Assembly: GCA_002328495.1 (NCBI GenBank)
Contig: DCUJ01000012.1
Span: forward strand, 169,208 to 233,207
DNA: 64,000 nt
Source of the DNA: Sulfurospirillum sp. UBA2217
Lineage (GTDB): Bacteria > Campylobacterota > Campylobacteria > Campylobacterales > Sulfurospirillaceae
Direction: 5' to 3'
The notes beneath the pieces were generated by a model. That model was not told where the DNA came from and did no database searches. It saw only the letters and a program-made list of their open reading frames with translations. Below are positions 44,001 through 52,719 of this stretch, piece by piece. Position numbers and translations under genes: made by a program. Each line of letters begins with the position of its first letter. Within the stretch, counting starts at the first letter, position 1.

Positions 44001-46277
44001 ATTGAACGATGGGGTACGGGTATCATTAACTCTATATTGGAAAGTTATCTCAGCCGTTTGACCTTCACCAAGAGCATTAAAATCACCCACTATATTGAAC
44101 GCACCCGTCGCCGTATTGGTTAATTCAATACTTGAAATACTTAAAGAATCATTATTGGTAGCTATTGAACGCATGTTGATTTCATAAAGATGTTTGCCCG
44201 CATCATGGGTATCATCGTCCTGAAGAGCTGCATACTCTGAGAGTACTCCAGAGATTGAAGTAGTACCACTTCCTAAAGCTTCTGTTGCGGCAAAGTCATC
44301 TATAGCACTTACCACGGGCTGGTCATTGGTTCCAGTGATGGTTAAGGTAATTGTTTTTGGAGCACTGATAGAGCTTTCATTAATACCATCTGTTCCATCA
44401 AATCCATGTCCATCGTCTGCAACATACTGGAAGGTAACGGTTGCTTTTTCACCTGCGGCTAGTTCTGTAAAGTTTCCACTGATAATATATTGCCATACAC
44501 CATCAACCAAAGCAATGGAAACACTCACATCACCTAAATCTATTCCTGCTTCCGATACATCCAATACCGACACACTCTCTTCAACGACATGGAATATATG
44601 TGTGTCCGTTACATCATCATCAAGGGCAGATAAGCTACCGCTTAAAACATTATTGCCATCGTTAACCAGTGGAGCTACTTCACTGCTATCGTGAGTTTCA
44701 TAGATGGTGCCATTGTTAGCAACATCTTCAACAGTATTTTGTATATAAATTTTTGCAGCACTGATATAATCTTGGAATCGAGCTTCATTGTACAACCAAT
44801 CTGGATCAAAGTATGCTGATAAAGGCATCGAAGAATAAATAACCGTACCTGAGCCATATTGATACGAAAATGCTACAACTTCATTTGGATTTCCTGAGGT
44901 TAAAAGTATTTTTGCTCCCTCTGGTAACGAGTTTATATCAAATGCACCATGATGTGAAGAACTACCATCATCCAACGATGAATTATCCAAAATACCCGCT
45001 GCTCCAATAGCTAATTCGCCACCATCTGGGCCAATATTAATCTCAGCTCTATTCGCACCTATTTGAACTAAAGTTGTACCTAAGCCCGGCAAAATAGTAT
45101 TGGCTTCATAAGGACTACCATCATTAATAATAAGCGTCATGCCATTAAAAACAGCATTGTTAATATTGGATAGATTATTAGTGTACTCAGAATTACTATT
45201 GTACTTATCAATATAAAGCACACTTAAACCATTAAGTTCATTAATATCTAAAGTATCCATATCTCTCATGCTAAAACCACCCGCCTCAAGAATGGATTGT
45301 TGAATTTGAGTACCTGAGCCTTCATACATATCATAGTAACCTACAAGACCTGATTCTCCAATTTCTCCGCCATTGACGTTAATATCTTCAATCATAGGTT
45401 GGTCATTGGTGCCATTGACAGTAATCGTAACCGTTGCGGGGAGTGACGCATGAGGGGCTCCTACATCTATGCCATTATCCACAGCGTAGTATTGGAATGT
45501 TATCACCGCATTCTCATCAATAGCTAAGGCATTAAAGTCTCCCGATACAGAATACGTGCCATCAGGATTCAGAACAAATACGAGACCTTCTGGGGCGGGA
45601 GCACCGTTAAGAAGCAGTGAGCCTTCCACTGCAAAAAAGGTATGGGTATCTTCAACGTCAACATCAGATGCAACGAGTTGTCCAGAGATAAGGTTAAGAC
45701 CATCACGTGCTTCACTCACAGCACCTGTTACATTACTTACAATGGGTTGGTCATTCAAATTGAGAGTATTAACTCCGTTAAACGGAACATCTACGCCGCC
45801 ATTTACCGTATCTTGCGTGAGAATTGTACTTACATCACCGATAGTGCCTGTTCGTGCATTGAAAAGTTGACCACCAGGGCGTTCGGTATCGCTTAATCCT
45901 TCGCCTGCTGCTGTCTCTTCAAGTCCTGCGGCGGGAGCATCAACTTGTCCGTCTTGATTAGGGGTGTCTGTACTTAGTTTCCATGCGTTTTCTAAGGAGT
46001 CTTTAGAAACCACTGCTTCTTCTTTTTCAAAAGCTCCACCAATAACAGAAAGATCCATATACAGTTCGGCTGAAGCTAATAATGTGATATCTTTTGCATC
46101 CGTCAAGGTTACATCGATGATAACTTGTGCATTTTGTGGGTTGTTGGGAGCACCGTAGACTAACTCGTTTTGAAGAACTTGATCGCCAGCTTTCAGTTCC
46201 CTGATAGCACCTTGTGCATCTTTCGCAAAAAAGAGACCGTTTTGAAGTGATTTAACAAATCCGACAACTTTAGACAT
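38007..46277 (-). CDS. Giant LapA-like RTX adhesin 1
   Basis: The protein has about 2756 aa starting at the ATG at 46277 (AAGGA upstream; an in-frame TTG two codons earlier is less likely). Residues 1-110 are the retention module (VVGFVKSLQNGLFFAKDAQG). Two LapG-type sites follow, PAAG at 115-118 and TAAG at 122-125. Then come about a dozen VCBS/cadherin-like repeats ending in GTNDQP or VNDAP, an insert near 320-520 resembling a ThuA/glutaminase-like fold, a PA14 domain (GVHAEYYGYVEG), nonapeptide RTX repeats (GGNGNDILL) and a C-terminal type I secretion signal. It should mediate biofilm attachment. Large DNA-level repeats are present inside. Confidence 0.92.
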   Translation of the reverse strand: MSKVVGFVKSLQNGLFFAKDAQGAIRELKAGDQVLQNELVYGAPNNPQNAQVIIDVTLTDAKDITLLASAELYMDLSVIGGAFEKEEAVVSKDSLENAWKLSTDTPNQDGQVDAPAAGLEETAAGEGLSDTERPGGQLFNARTGTIGDVSTILTQDTVNGGVDVPFNGVNTLNLNDQPIVSNVTGAVSEARDGLNLISGQLVASDVDVEDTHTFFAVEGSLLLNGAPAPEGLVFVLNPDGTYSVSGDFNALAIDENAVITFQYYAVDNGIDVGAPHASLPATVTITVNGTNDQPMIEDINVNGGEIGESGLVGYYDMYEGSGTQIQQSILEAGGFSMRDMDTLDINELNGLSVLYIDKYNSNSEYTNNLSNINNAVFNGMTLIINDGSPYEANTILPGLGTTLVQIGANRAEINIGPDGGELAIGAAGILDNSSLDDGSSSHHGAFDINSLPEGAKILLTSGNPNEVVAFSYQYGSGTVIYSSMPLSAYFDPDWLYNEARFQDYISAAKIYIQNTVEDVANNGTIYETHDSSEVAPLVNDGNNVLSGSLSALDDDVTDTHIFHVVEESVSVLDVSEAGIDLGDVSVSIALVDGVWQYIISGNFTELAAGEKATVTFQYVADDGHGFDGTDGINESSISAPKTITLTITGTNDQPVVSAIDDFAATEALGSGTTSISGVLSEYAALQDDDTHDAGKHLYEINMRSIATNNDSLSISSIELTNTATGAFNIVGDFNALGEGQTAEITFQYRVNDTRTPSFNNESNYSEYKTVTITLTGTNDEVLITSATQAGEVVEDAQVTQATGSVAFTDVDLTDDHTVTAARAPQATDYSVPMGTFTAVETTDTTGSGTGGVVDWTYTINNAAAQQLAAGQSVTEVYTITINDNHGDTVTQDVTITITGTNDIVNITHAITTGDVKEDSLDFMAMGTVRYSDVDITDTHSVSAELTADPYGQPMGTFTVGNFEDSVDGTVIWLYTIDNAAAQQLAAGQSVYETYTITIDDGHGSTATQDVIIEIKGTNDRPVAQNVTDTVTEGSLANDVNSNPNAVYQGAFNFSDVDLTDDYTVHLQDIKVANGHWEGWHYIPAKYASMSIAGNATDIIKASDTQIVVNGDNFELINSYFNNLGVNDSVTITFNYNVTDSSGASNDTSTTKSVSITITGTNDAPVVQAIEVDATHEDATPLTINLLDPSSVSDVDTHDDLDVQNVSVTSNDGHVVVFSVDSETGALIIDPAQFTYLAVNESVDLTVTYQVFDGTIAVDNTATVTIDGRNDIVNITHATSTGDVVEDAQVTQAIGSVAFTDVDLTDEHEVTFAPKSTDYSVPMGTFTTVETTDTTGSGTGGVVDWTYTINNATAQQLAAGQSVTEVYTITINDNNGDTVTQDVTITITGTNDQPVVSAVDAGMVPIVLVSENFENGSVGWSNNATTTGGELTTFLGRFGGTSGNEAISKTFDLGVEHAGQTVTIKFDMYRIDSWDGTGYNGEGEERFQVFVNSQLVSNELNGDTSNFTMTTGNEFTGWGSERINHYEVTATVGADGTIKLGFGSTLHQGLSDESWGIDNLTISQNAIYESHDNTDVSGINDTTDDGLTLFNGNLPRVQDDDSNDSHTYELYGNPTAGVEVVIDPTTGAYEVKGDFNALAAGETQTVTFQYVANDGRGFTGTDGINESSVSEPKTVTLTIIGTNDQPVVADVAAQSIVGEIVLIGDTTTSVDYWNFTHNGGALTVDMLTEIGNNPNAWNQDGTGVYNDINGDGGQTALDVMIRIYALNTDGTRGAEIAVNDDSANYGEDGSLWDRDSYLTIANLAQGNYQLVVGAYDLSASEAASGVNSVDNVNWHYTGPYEITLKGEHGVQMPDKNIVFEATNGLTTFENDLPRAVDADASDTHTYELVSGGEGQNYTVSVDPKGHYTLSGDFNALAVGEVQTITFQYRVKDDSSTQENGESDYSEVATVTINVIGTNDSPIATTSTSSGNEDTSIGVSLAGTDIDGTIASLHVTTLPSVDQGVLYYANGTTPVLTTTALTPTEAANLVFKPALNFNGEVTVSFTVTDNSGAVSAPVNEVITVTPVNDAPTTTPVTLAAIAEDSGVRIITQAELLGNASDIEHDTLTVSNVVISSGTGTLVNNNNGTWSYTPASNDDTSVSFRYTITDNGTTNGASDPKTVTGTATLDITSVNDAPVAVDDFSVFGVHAEYYGYVEGTDGANLSNIAQIRAFMANHTPDALFTPTALDYKLGSGNLGFGSNLQSFLGSDAASLTNDPASTGDAILHLSGNILLNAGTYNFRVTADDGYTILIDGVAVGTRNLNQGPTQTTHSAFTIDTNGEHTIEIIYWDQAGQYQLKVELQQENGGYQVLNVAQSGQVFETLEDTPLVFTPDMLLSNDFDVDGDALSIVSDGFENVQNGSVALVDGNVVFTPTPNYSGEASFEYTISDGHGGTDKAKVTLHVTPVNDAPITTTVALSAIAEDSGAHIITQAMLLANASDIESDALVATNLAIASGAGSLVDNGDGTWTFTPAENDDTSVSFSYTITDNGTTNGSLDAQSIAGSATLDITPVDDVVPGITLNGDNRSDTLMGSIGDDRLNGNGGNDILLGGNGNDILLGGNGNDILRGGSGNDILNGGSGDDILYGDSGDDTLVYGSGDTMDGVTGIDTLLFTSNTNIDFNAFSNNAQNPIDNIEIFDLTQAKVNLTNLSLQDVIDMTDSNNTLTILGDSGDKVTVDSTLTKTSTETVGGHTFDVYTHTNANDPTVIVKIEQEIQHS
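38410..38544 (-). repeat. 27-bp tandem repeats coding RTX nonapeptides
   Basis: Five consecutive 27-bp units start at 38410, 38437, 38464, 38491 and 38518. Units three and four are identical and the others differ by a few bases. Each encodes one GGxGxDxLx calcium-binding nonapeptide of adhesin 1. DNA identity beyond the protein's need suggests recent unit duplication. Confidence 0.85.
42111..42430 (-). repeat. Intragenic repeat of adhesin 1, copy A
   Basis: This segment matches 43578-43897 with an offset of 1467 bp (489 codons). The first 224 bp differ at only about four visible positions and the remainder is more diverged. Both copies encode a VCBS-type repeat with the block VDWTYTINNA. Confidence 0.85.
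43578..43897 (-). repeat. Intragenic repeat of adhesin 1, copy B
   Basis: Second copy of the segment at 42111-42430. The near-identity over about 224 bp offers a substrate for recombination that would delete or add 489 codons without a frameshift. Confidence 0.85.
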
Positions 46278-46295
46278 GAACAATCCTTATGTGTG

Positions 46296-46301
46296 ATTAT
46301 A
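46296..46301 (-). promoter_or_regulatory. Candidate -10 box of adhesin 1
   Basis: A perfect TATAAT on the minus strand lies 19 nt upstream of the ATG at 46277. No good -35 box is visible, and the conserved 17-bp motif lies 38 nt further upstream, as expected of an activated promoter. Confidence 0.55.
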
Positions 46302-46338
46302 ATGTGACTATTCTACCACAGAAGTGCTCTATAAAACC

Positions 46339-46355
46339 ATTGTACTTTGGTACTA
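46339..46355. promoter_or_regulatory. Conserved adhesin-promoter motif, copy 1
   Basis: ATTGTACTTTGGTACTA differs at one base from the motif at 52720-52736. Its core GTACTTTGGTAC is a near-palindrome. It lies 62 nt before the adhesin 1 start codon, the same distance as the other copy from adhesin 2. It is probably the binding site of a shared regulator. Confidence 0.65.
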
Positions 46356-46465
46356 CTCAAGCGGTAAAAGTCCTCAACATTATTTTTAAAAAGATGTGTG
46401 AAATGTCTAAATTCTATTACATGTACAACAGTCCGTTTCTCCTTTTTTAGGGTTAACACTCTTTT

Positions 46466-46497
46466 ATAAAAAAGGTTGACAGCAATCGCCGTCAACC
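46466..46497 (-). terminator. Intrinsic terminator after adhesin 2
   Basis: On the minus strand a stem GGTTGAC/GTCAACC (46491-46497 with 46474-46480), extended by an inner GC pair after one mismatch, is followed by TTTTTTAT. It lies about 50 nt after the adhesin 2 stop at 46547. This means adhesin 1 has its own promoter rather than depending on read-through. A second, longer-looped hairpin (AACATAC/GTATGTT) lies just before it. Confidence 0.8.
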
Positions 46498-46546
46498 CTA
46501 ACATTCAACATACGAACTTTTGCGTGTAGCTCCTTAGTGTATGTTT

Positions 46547-49500
46547 TTAGACCTGATGAATATTATCATCTACTTTTATAACAACTGTTGGATCGCCTGA
46601 GTTACTTGTATAAGTATATGTATCAAGGTCTTGGCTATTGCTGTGTGTATGAACAACACTGTAGCCAGCAGGTGCCGTAGGAATATTCATAGTATCCGTA
46701 CTGCCTCCCTCTATTGTCAACATATGCATATTACTGTTCTCTTCTGTCATATCAATCACATCTTGAAGCGATAGATTTGTAATGGTAATATTGGCCTCCG
46801 TAAGATCAAGAACTTCAATATTCTTAATCGTTCCATTCACAATATTATTGAAATTAATGGTGCCATTGGATTCAAAAAGCAATGTATCTGTTCCTGTACC
46901 ACCATCGATAATCCTATCTGCGCTATCAAAAATAAGTGTGTCGTTGCCTGCTTCACCTTTTAAAATATCACTTCCCGATCCTCCAATGAGTAAATCATTA
47001 TTCGCTCCTGCAAGTAATATATCATTACCTGCCCCACCTTCAAGGACATCTCTTCCATTTCCTGCAATCAAAATATCGTTACCATTCGTTCCATTCAAGT
47101 GACCATGAGTATCCCGTGTAACATTAACCATTGCTGTATCATTCGATACCCCATCTGTTACGGTATAAACAAAGGACCCACCATATCCACCTGAATTATC
47201 TGTTACTTCAACACCCGTAGGTTTTAAAACTGCTTGTAAACTTGTAGCACCATGAACCTCAATGATATCATTAGCATTCACATCATTATCCAAAAGAGCC
47301 CATTCAGGAATAAGGAAAGTACTACTACCTGCATTGGTAATAACGCTGTCATTAAGGGCATTGACAGGGGGAACTTCATTGACATCTAATTCATTGAGCG
47401 TAACAGCAATGGAAGTGCTTACGATGCCATCACTGGCACTTACCGTAAGATTATGGGTATTGGCAAGTGCTTCATAGTTGTTGGCTAAAGAAGCAGCCCC
47501 TATTGCGCTCAAACTTATAGCACCCGTTAGGCTGTTAATCGCAAAATAGCCATTGCTATTACCGCCAACTATACTATATGTTAACGAAGCACTATCAATA
47601 TCTGTTGCCTGAACGGTTCCGATAGTAGCACCTGCGATACTGTTTTCATTATAGTTAAAAATATAAGGCGATGCAAAGGTTGGAGCATCATTGACTGGCG
47701 TTACATGTAAGGTTACAGTTGCTGTATCACTACCCCCATTGCCATCGTTAATAGTATAGGTAAAGGTGGCATCTCCATTGTAATTAGCCTCTGGCGTAAA
47801 GGTTACGGTACCATCACCATTAAGCACAACCGTTCCATGTGTTGCATCTTGAACACTTGTGATGCTAAGCGTGTCGCCATCTTGGTCTGTATCGTTGGCG
47901 AGAAGCGTTGCCGCAGTAAGTGTTAATGCTGTATCTTCAGGTGTAACCAAAGAAGACGTTCCTCCACTCATATCAAGCACTTGATACGCACCACCCTCTT
48001 TACTGATTTCTGCTTTGAACACATATTCGATTCCTTGATCCCAGTAGATAACCTCAACGTGATGTAAACCACTTGCGGCTATGGTAAATGATGCGTGTTC
48101 ATGTGTTGCGGGGCTTTGAATATTGTCAAATGTAGCAACAGGCTGTCCATCAACCAAAATAGCATAGCCATCATCAGAATGTACTTTAAAAGTGTACGTT
48201 CCCGCATCCATATTAAGATATCCGCTCATATGGATAATACCATCGGTTGCATCGCTTGGATCAGTACTCAAAGAAGCAGCATCCGCCCCAAGGAAGGTTT
48301 GGAGATGGGTTCCTCTTGCCAAATCTCCCGTACCGTATTGATAATCTAAAAGCGTTGGGCTAAAGGTTGCATCTGGCGTATTGTCTGCCATAAATGCCCT
48401 AATTTGTGTTATGTTAAGAAGGTTAATACCATCAACACCTTCATGATAACCATAGTACTCAGCACGTACTCCTGAGACACCAAAGTCATCAATCGCATCT
48501 GGGGCATCATTGACATTTTGCTCATTGAGCGTGACATTAATAGACGTTGTGACGATTCCATCACTTGCGCCTACGACAAGAGCGTGACTATTGCTCAGTG
48601 TTTCAAAATCATTCGTAAAGGCATGAGCTCCTGCTTCTGTAAGTGTAATGGCTCCTGTTATAGCGTTGATGGCAAAATAACCAGCGTCATTACCACTGGC
48701 GATAGAGTAAGAAACACTACTTCCATGATCAATATCGGTGGCATGAACCGTACCAAGAAGCGTACCAGCAGCACTGTTTTCATTATAGTTAAAGCTATAA
48801 GATTCCCCGCCAACCGTAAAGACAGGTGCATCATTGGTACCCGTAACATTTAAAGTGACCGTTTTATAGTCTGAATAGCGAGATTCATCCCATAAAGGAG
48901 AGCCAGAGCCATCATCAGCACGGTATTGGAAGCGAATAGTTGCACTCTCCCCTAATGCTAATTTGTTAAAATCACCAATGATGGTATAGGCACCTTCGCT
49001 GGTTAGGGTTACGGAAAGAGCAGAAACCAAAGGATTATTAGAGCTAATGGAACCTGATCTAATAGCAAAAGTGTTGTCATCACTGGCATCCACATCATTT
49101 ACATGTAAAGATCCTGTAAAGGTGTTAAGACCTGTGATTTCCTCAGAGCCTTCAATGGTTACATTTTCTACCACGGGTTTATCATTGGTTCCAAAAATCG
49201 TAAGTGTGACACTTTTTGGTGCACTTTGAGAAGATTCATCTGTTGCACCTGAACCATCATCTACCACATAAGAGAATGTCACAGTCGCTCTCTCTCCAGC
49301 AGCAAGTGCATCAAAAGTTGGGTTGCTAATGCTATAGGTTCCATTCGCATTGACCGTAACCACTGTTTGTGACGCATCAACACCCAAAGGTGCTACAACC
49401 GTAACATCTATTTGACCATTATTATTAGCATCTACCCCAGCATAAGTGATATGTGAAATCGCATCCTCATCACTTGCATTAGGCAATCTTCCACCAAACG

Positions 49501-52500
49501 TAGCATCTTCACTTGGAACATTACTTAACTCTTGTTCCCAAACATTTTCCGTATCTCCATAAGCTATAGGTTGGTCATTGGTACCATTCACAACTAAGGT
49601 TGCTGTACGAGCTACACTGAGTGAAGATTCATTTTGACCATCTGTTCCATCAAATCCATTGCCATCACTTGCACGATAATCAAAAGAAACACTCATGCTT
49701 TGATTAGCACCCAAGGTGTTAAATAATGAGCTAGAAACTGTATATTCTCCCGTATTTTCATCGAGAGAGATTTGTACTTTATTTGGATTTAACGTAATCG
49801 TTGAAGATTCACCATCATTAATTGTTGTCACTGTAATTCTAACACTATGACTTAACATACCAAAAGTATGGGTGTCACTGGCATCATGGTCAGAAACATC
49901 TAATTGTCCGACATATCGATAATCTTCCTTACCTTGTACTTCAAGCAAAGATGCTTCACTCACAGTGACTGTAAAATCACTAATAACAGGTTGGTCATTG
50001 GTTCCTGTAATCGTCATCGTGACTGTCTTGGCTTCAGAAGTATTAGACTCACCATTTGTTCGCGTGCTACTGCTATCAACCACATGGTATTGGAATGTAA
50101 CCGTTGCACTCTCTCCTGTAGCTAAAGCGTTAAAGTTTCCTGTGAGAGCGTAGTTACCCTCTGCATCAATAACAACACCTAAATCAGTAACACGTTCACT
50201 ATTAACACTAGGTGTGCCATCAAGACTATATGTATGGATATCATTGGTATCATCATCTAAGATAGTCACATCAAGCTTTCCTGTAAAGGTTGTAGTGACA
50301 TCACTTGTAGTATCAAGCGGAGTTGCATCATACGATTCGTAAAATGTTTTTGAAACACTGAGTGATTTGACATAAAAACTATCAGTTTCCCAATCCAATG
50401 GTGGTGCAATTTTAAGAGAATTGAAATCACTTGTTGTGGAAATGGTAAAGATATCTGCTCCAGCTTGTGCCACAAGAATTCCTCTACCTACCTCTACGCC
50501 ATCTTTATACGCTATCCACTCAGCTTTTTCAGCACCATTAAACCAAGTTCCTTGATTTAGGCTTGTTAACTCAATCGTTGCTGTATTAAATGCTTGCTCG
50601 AAACCAAATACGATAGCTTCTGCACTGCGTCCACCAAAACTTATTTGATCATTAATCTGAGAATCTTCACCCCAACCAGAGCCTATGCCTAAACCTCCAT
50701 TATGAAGGATAGGCGTAACAATCGAGCCATTGTTTTCATATCCAACAATCGTAAGCCCATTGCCTTCAACAAACCAGTTGTCGCTACCAAAAGAGAGCGA
50801 AGTATTGATAACAATATCACTAATGACAGGCTGGTCATTGGTTCCTGTGATGATTACAGTAATTGTTTTGGGTGCACTTACTGAACTTTCATTGATGCCA
50901 TCTGTGCCATCAAAGCCATGTCCATCATCAGCAACGTATTGAAAAGAAACGGTTGCTTGTTCACCAGCGGCTAGTTCTGTAAAGTTGCCATTGATATTGT
51001 ATTGCCATACGCCATCAACCAAAGCAATAGAAACACTCACATCACCCAAATCTATACCTGCGTTTGATACATCTAAAATTTGAACATGCTCATCAACTAC
51101 ACGGAAAGTATGGGTATCTGTTGTGTCATCATCTTGTACAAATAAAATTCCAGTTAAAACATTGTTGCCATCATCTTTAGTATCATCCACGCCTACAACA
51201 TCTGTTGCATCACGGGTTTCATAGATAACATTACTTGAAATGGGAGCTTTTGTAACAACTAAATCTCCTGTAAACGTAACTTTATACGGTCCATAACCTG
51301 TATATCCATTGCCACTGAACCCAGATTCATAATTTATTCCTTCAATAGCTTCACTCTGTGAAAATGATAATTGACCAACGGCTAACATGTAGTTACCTGA
51401 TGCCAAAGAAGCACTACTGTAATATGAATCATAGGGATGAACTGAGCCATCACCGTATGTGCTACTACTATCATCAACGGATGCGATAAAGGTATAGCTT
51501 CCGTTTGGTTCTATTCTAAATATTTGAATATATGCATCAAACGCTTCAGTCGAACCACTATTGTTTATATCATTAGGTCCTGCTGCATTTGTATTCCATA
51601 TATTTTGATTAAATTCAGTCAGGATATCAATTGATATTGGTCCACCATTGTGCGTAAAGAACCATTGCCCAATGGTTGTATCTTGACTATAGCCTTCTCT
51701 TGAACCTTCGATTACTTCAATTGTGGCATATTCCGTATTACTGGTTTCTCCACCATTGACATTAATATCTTCAATCACAGGTTGGTCATTGGTGCCATTG
51801 ACAGTAATCGTAACCGTTGCGGGAAGTGACGCATGAGGGGCTCCTACATCTATGCCATTATCCACAGCGTAGTATTGGAATGTTATCACCGCATTCTCAT
51901 CAATAGCTAAGGCATTAAAGTCTCCCGATACAGAATACGTGCCATCGGGATTCAGAACAAATACGAGACCTTCTGGGGCTGGAGCACCGTTAAGAAGCAA
52001 TGAGCCTTCCACTGCAAAAAAGGTATGGGTATCATCCACATCAGGATCGGTTGCTACCAGTTGCCCTGAGATAATATTAAGCCCATCCAGTGATTCATTG
52101 ACCTCTCCTACCACATCATACACAACTGGCTGGTCATTGAGATTTAGGGTGTCTGGACCTACAAGGTTTGGATTGAGTCCACCGTTGATTGTATCACTAA
52201 GATTCGTCGAAACATCACCAATAAGTCCTGTTCTTGCATCAAATATTGACCCACCCGCACGCTCTGTATCGGTAAGTCCTTCGCCTGCTGCTGTCTCTTC
52301 AAGTCCCGCAGCGGGAGCGTCAACTTGACCATCAGGGTTGGGTGTATTGGTACTCAGTTGCCATGCATTTTGCAAACTATCTTCAGAAGCAATTGCCTCT
52401 TCTTTTTCAAACGCTCCTCCAATCGCAGAAAGATCAACATACAGCTGTGTTGCACCAAATACCGTAATATCTTTTGCGTCTGTTAATGTAACATCAACGA

Positions 52501-52657
52501 TAATGCGTGCATCTTGTGGATTGTTGGGAGCACCATAAATTAACTCATTTTGAAATACCTGATCACCAGCTTTCAGTTCCCTGATAGCACCTTGTGCATC
52601 TTTCGCAAAAAAGACACCGTCTTGAAGTGATTTAACAAATCCAATAACTCGTGCCAT
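46547..52657 (-). CDS. Giant LapA-like RTX adhesin 2
   Basis: The 2036-aa protein starts MARVIGFVKSLQDGVFFAKD, a retention module nearly identical to that of adhesin 1. PAAG and TAAG lie at residues 115-118 and 122-125, exactly as in adhesin 1. VCBS repeats, a domain with QWFFTHNGGPISIDIL (near 345), cadherin repeats (FNYNENSAAGTLLG; SFVYTVTDG), a PA14 domain (GVRAEYYGYHEG), a few RTX repeats (LEGGAGNDILLAG) and a C-terminal secretion signal follow. It should be exported by the adjacent type I system and be released by LapG. It has its own promoter region with the shared 17-bp motif and ends at a terminator. Confidence 0.92.
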   Translation of the reverse strand: MARVIGFVKSLQDGVFFAKDAQGAIRELKAGDQVFQNELIYGAPNNPQDARIIVDVTLTDAKDITVFGATQLYVDLSAIGGAFEKEEAIASEDSLQNAWQLSTNTPNPDGQVDAPAAGLEETAAGEGLTDTERAGGSIFDARTGLIGDVSTNLSDTINGGLNPNLVGPDTLNLNDQPVVYDVVGEVNESLDGLNIISGQLVATDPDVDDTHTFFAVEGSLLLNGAPAPEGLVFVLNPDGTYSVSGDFNALAIDENAVITFQYYAVDNGIDVGAPHASLPATVTITVNGTNDQPVIEDINVNGGETSNTEYATIEVIEGSREGYSQDTTIGQWFFTHNGGPISIDILTEFNQNIWNTNAAGPNDINNSGSTEAFDAYIQIFRIEPNGSYTFIASVDDSSSTYGDGSVHPYDSYYSSASLASGNYMLAVGQLSFSQSEAIEGINYESGFSGNGYTGYGPYKVTFTGDLVVTKAPISSNVIYETRDATDVVGVDDTKDDGNNVLTGILFVQDDDTTDTHTFRVVDEHVQILDVSNAGIDLGDVSVSIALVDGVWQYNINGNFTELAAGEQATVSFQYVADDGHGFDGTDGINESSVSAPKTITVIITGTNDQPVISDIVINTSLSFGSDNWFVEGNGLTIVGYENNGSIVTPILHNGGLGIGSGWGEDSQINDQISFGGRSAEAIVFGFEQAFNTATIELTSLNQGTWFNGAEKAEWIAYKDGVEVGRGILVAQAGADIFTISTTSDFNSLKIAPPLDWETDSFYVKSLSVSKTFYESYDATPLDTTSDVTTTFTGKLDVTILDDDTNDIHTYSLDGTPSVNSERVTDLGVVIDAEGNYALTGNFNALATGESATVTFQYHVVDSSSTRTNGESNTSEAKTVTMTITGTNDQPVISDFTVTVSEASLLEVQGKEDYRYVGQLDVSDHDASDTHTFGMLSHSVRITVTTINDGESSTITLNPNKVQISLDENTGEYTVSSSLFNTLGANQSMSVSFDYRASDGNGFDGTDGQNESSLSVARTATLVVNGTNDQPIAYGDTENVWEQELSNVPSEDATFGGRLPNASDEDAISHITYAGVDANNNGQIDVTVVAPLGVDASQTVVTVNANGTYSISNPTFDALAAGERATVTFSYVVDDGSGATDESSQSAPKSVTLTIFGTNDKPVVENVTIEGSEEITGLNTFTGSLHVNDVDASDDNTFAIRSGSISSNNPLVSALSVTLTSEGAYTIIGDFNKLALGESATIRFQYRADDGSGSPLWDESRYSDYKTVTLNVTGTNDAPVFTVGGESYSFNYNENSAAGTLLGTVHATDIDHGSSVSYSIASGNDAGYFAINAITGAITLTEAGAHAFTNDFETLSNSHALVVGASDGIVTTSINVTLNEQNVNDAPDAIDDFGVSGVRAEYYGYHEGVDGINLLNITQIRAFMADNTPDATFSPTLLDYQYGTGDLARGTHLQTFLGADAASLSTDPSDATDGIIHMSGYLNMDAGTYTFKVHSDDGYAILVDGQPVATFDNIQSPATHEHASFTIAASGLHHVEVIYWDQGIEYVFKAEISKEGGAYQVLDMSGGTSSLVTPEDTALTLTAATLLANDTDQDGDTLSITSVQDATHGTVVLNGDGTVTFTPEANYNGDATFTYTINDGNGGSDTATVTLHVTPVNDAPTFASPYIFNYNENSIAGATIGTVQATDIDSASLTYSIVGGNSNGYFAINSLTGAISLSAIGAASLANNYEALANTHNLTVSASDGIVSTSIAVTLNELDVNEVPPVNALNDSVITNAGSSTFLIPEWALLDNDVNANDIIEVHGATSLQAVLKPTGVEVTDNSGGYGGSFVYTVTDGVSNDTAMVNVTRDTHGHLNGTNGNDILIAGNGRDVLEGGAGNDILLAGANNDLLIGGSGSDILKGEAGNDTLIFDSADRIIDGGTGTDTLLFESNGTINFNNIVNGTIKNIEVLDLTEANITITNLSLQDVIDMTEENSNMHMLTIEGGSTDTMNIPTAPAGYSVVHTHSNSQDLDTYTYTSNSGDPTVVIKVDDNIHQV
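51784..52033 (-). repeat. Segment almost identical between the two adhesin genes
   Basis: These 250 bp are nearly identical to 45401-45650 (offset 6383 bp) in adhesin 1, differing at only a few positions. Flanking N-terminal coding parts are clearly less similar. The patch suggests recent gene conversion or duplication within the first VCBS repeat after the cleavage region. Confidence 0.8.
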
Positions 52658-52719
52658 GGTAAATCCTTTGTAAAGAAGTTTCTATACAAGAATTCTAATC
52701 CAAGGAACAAAGCGATACT

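Noticed and set aside
38007..52657. Numerous plus-strand frames of 60-130 codons opposite the adhesins
   Set aside because: They are antisense shadows of long, biased repeat-coding genes, lack ribosome sites and show no recognisable domains.
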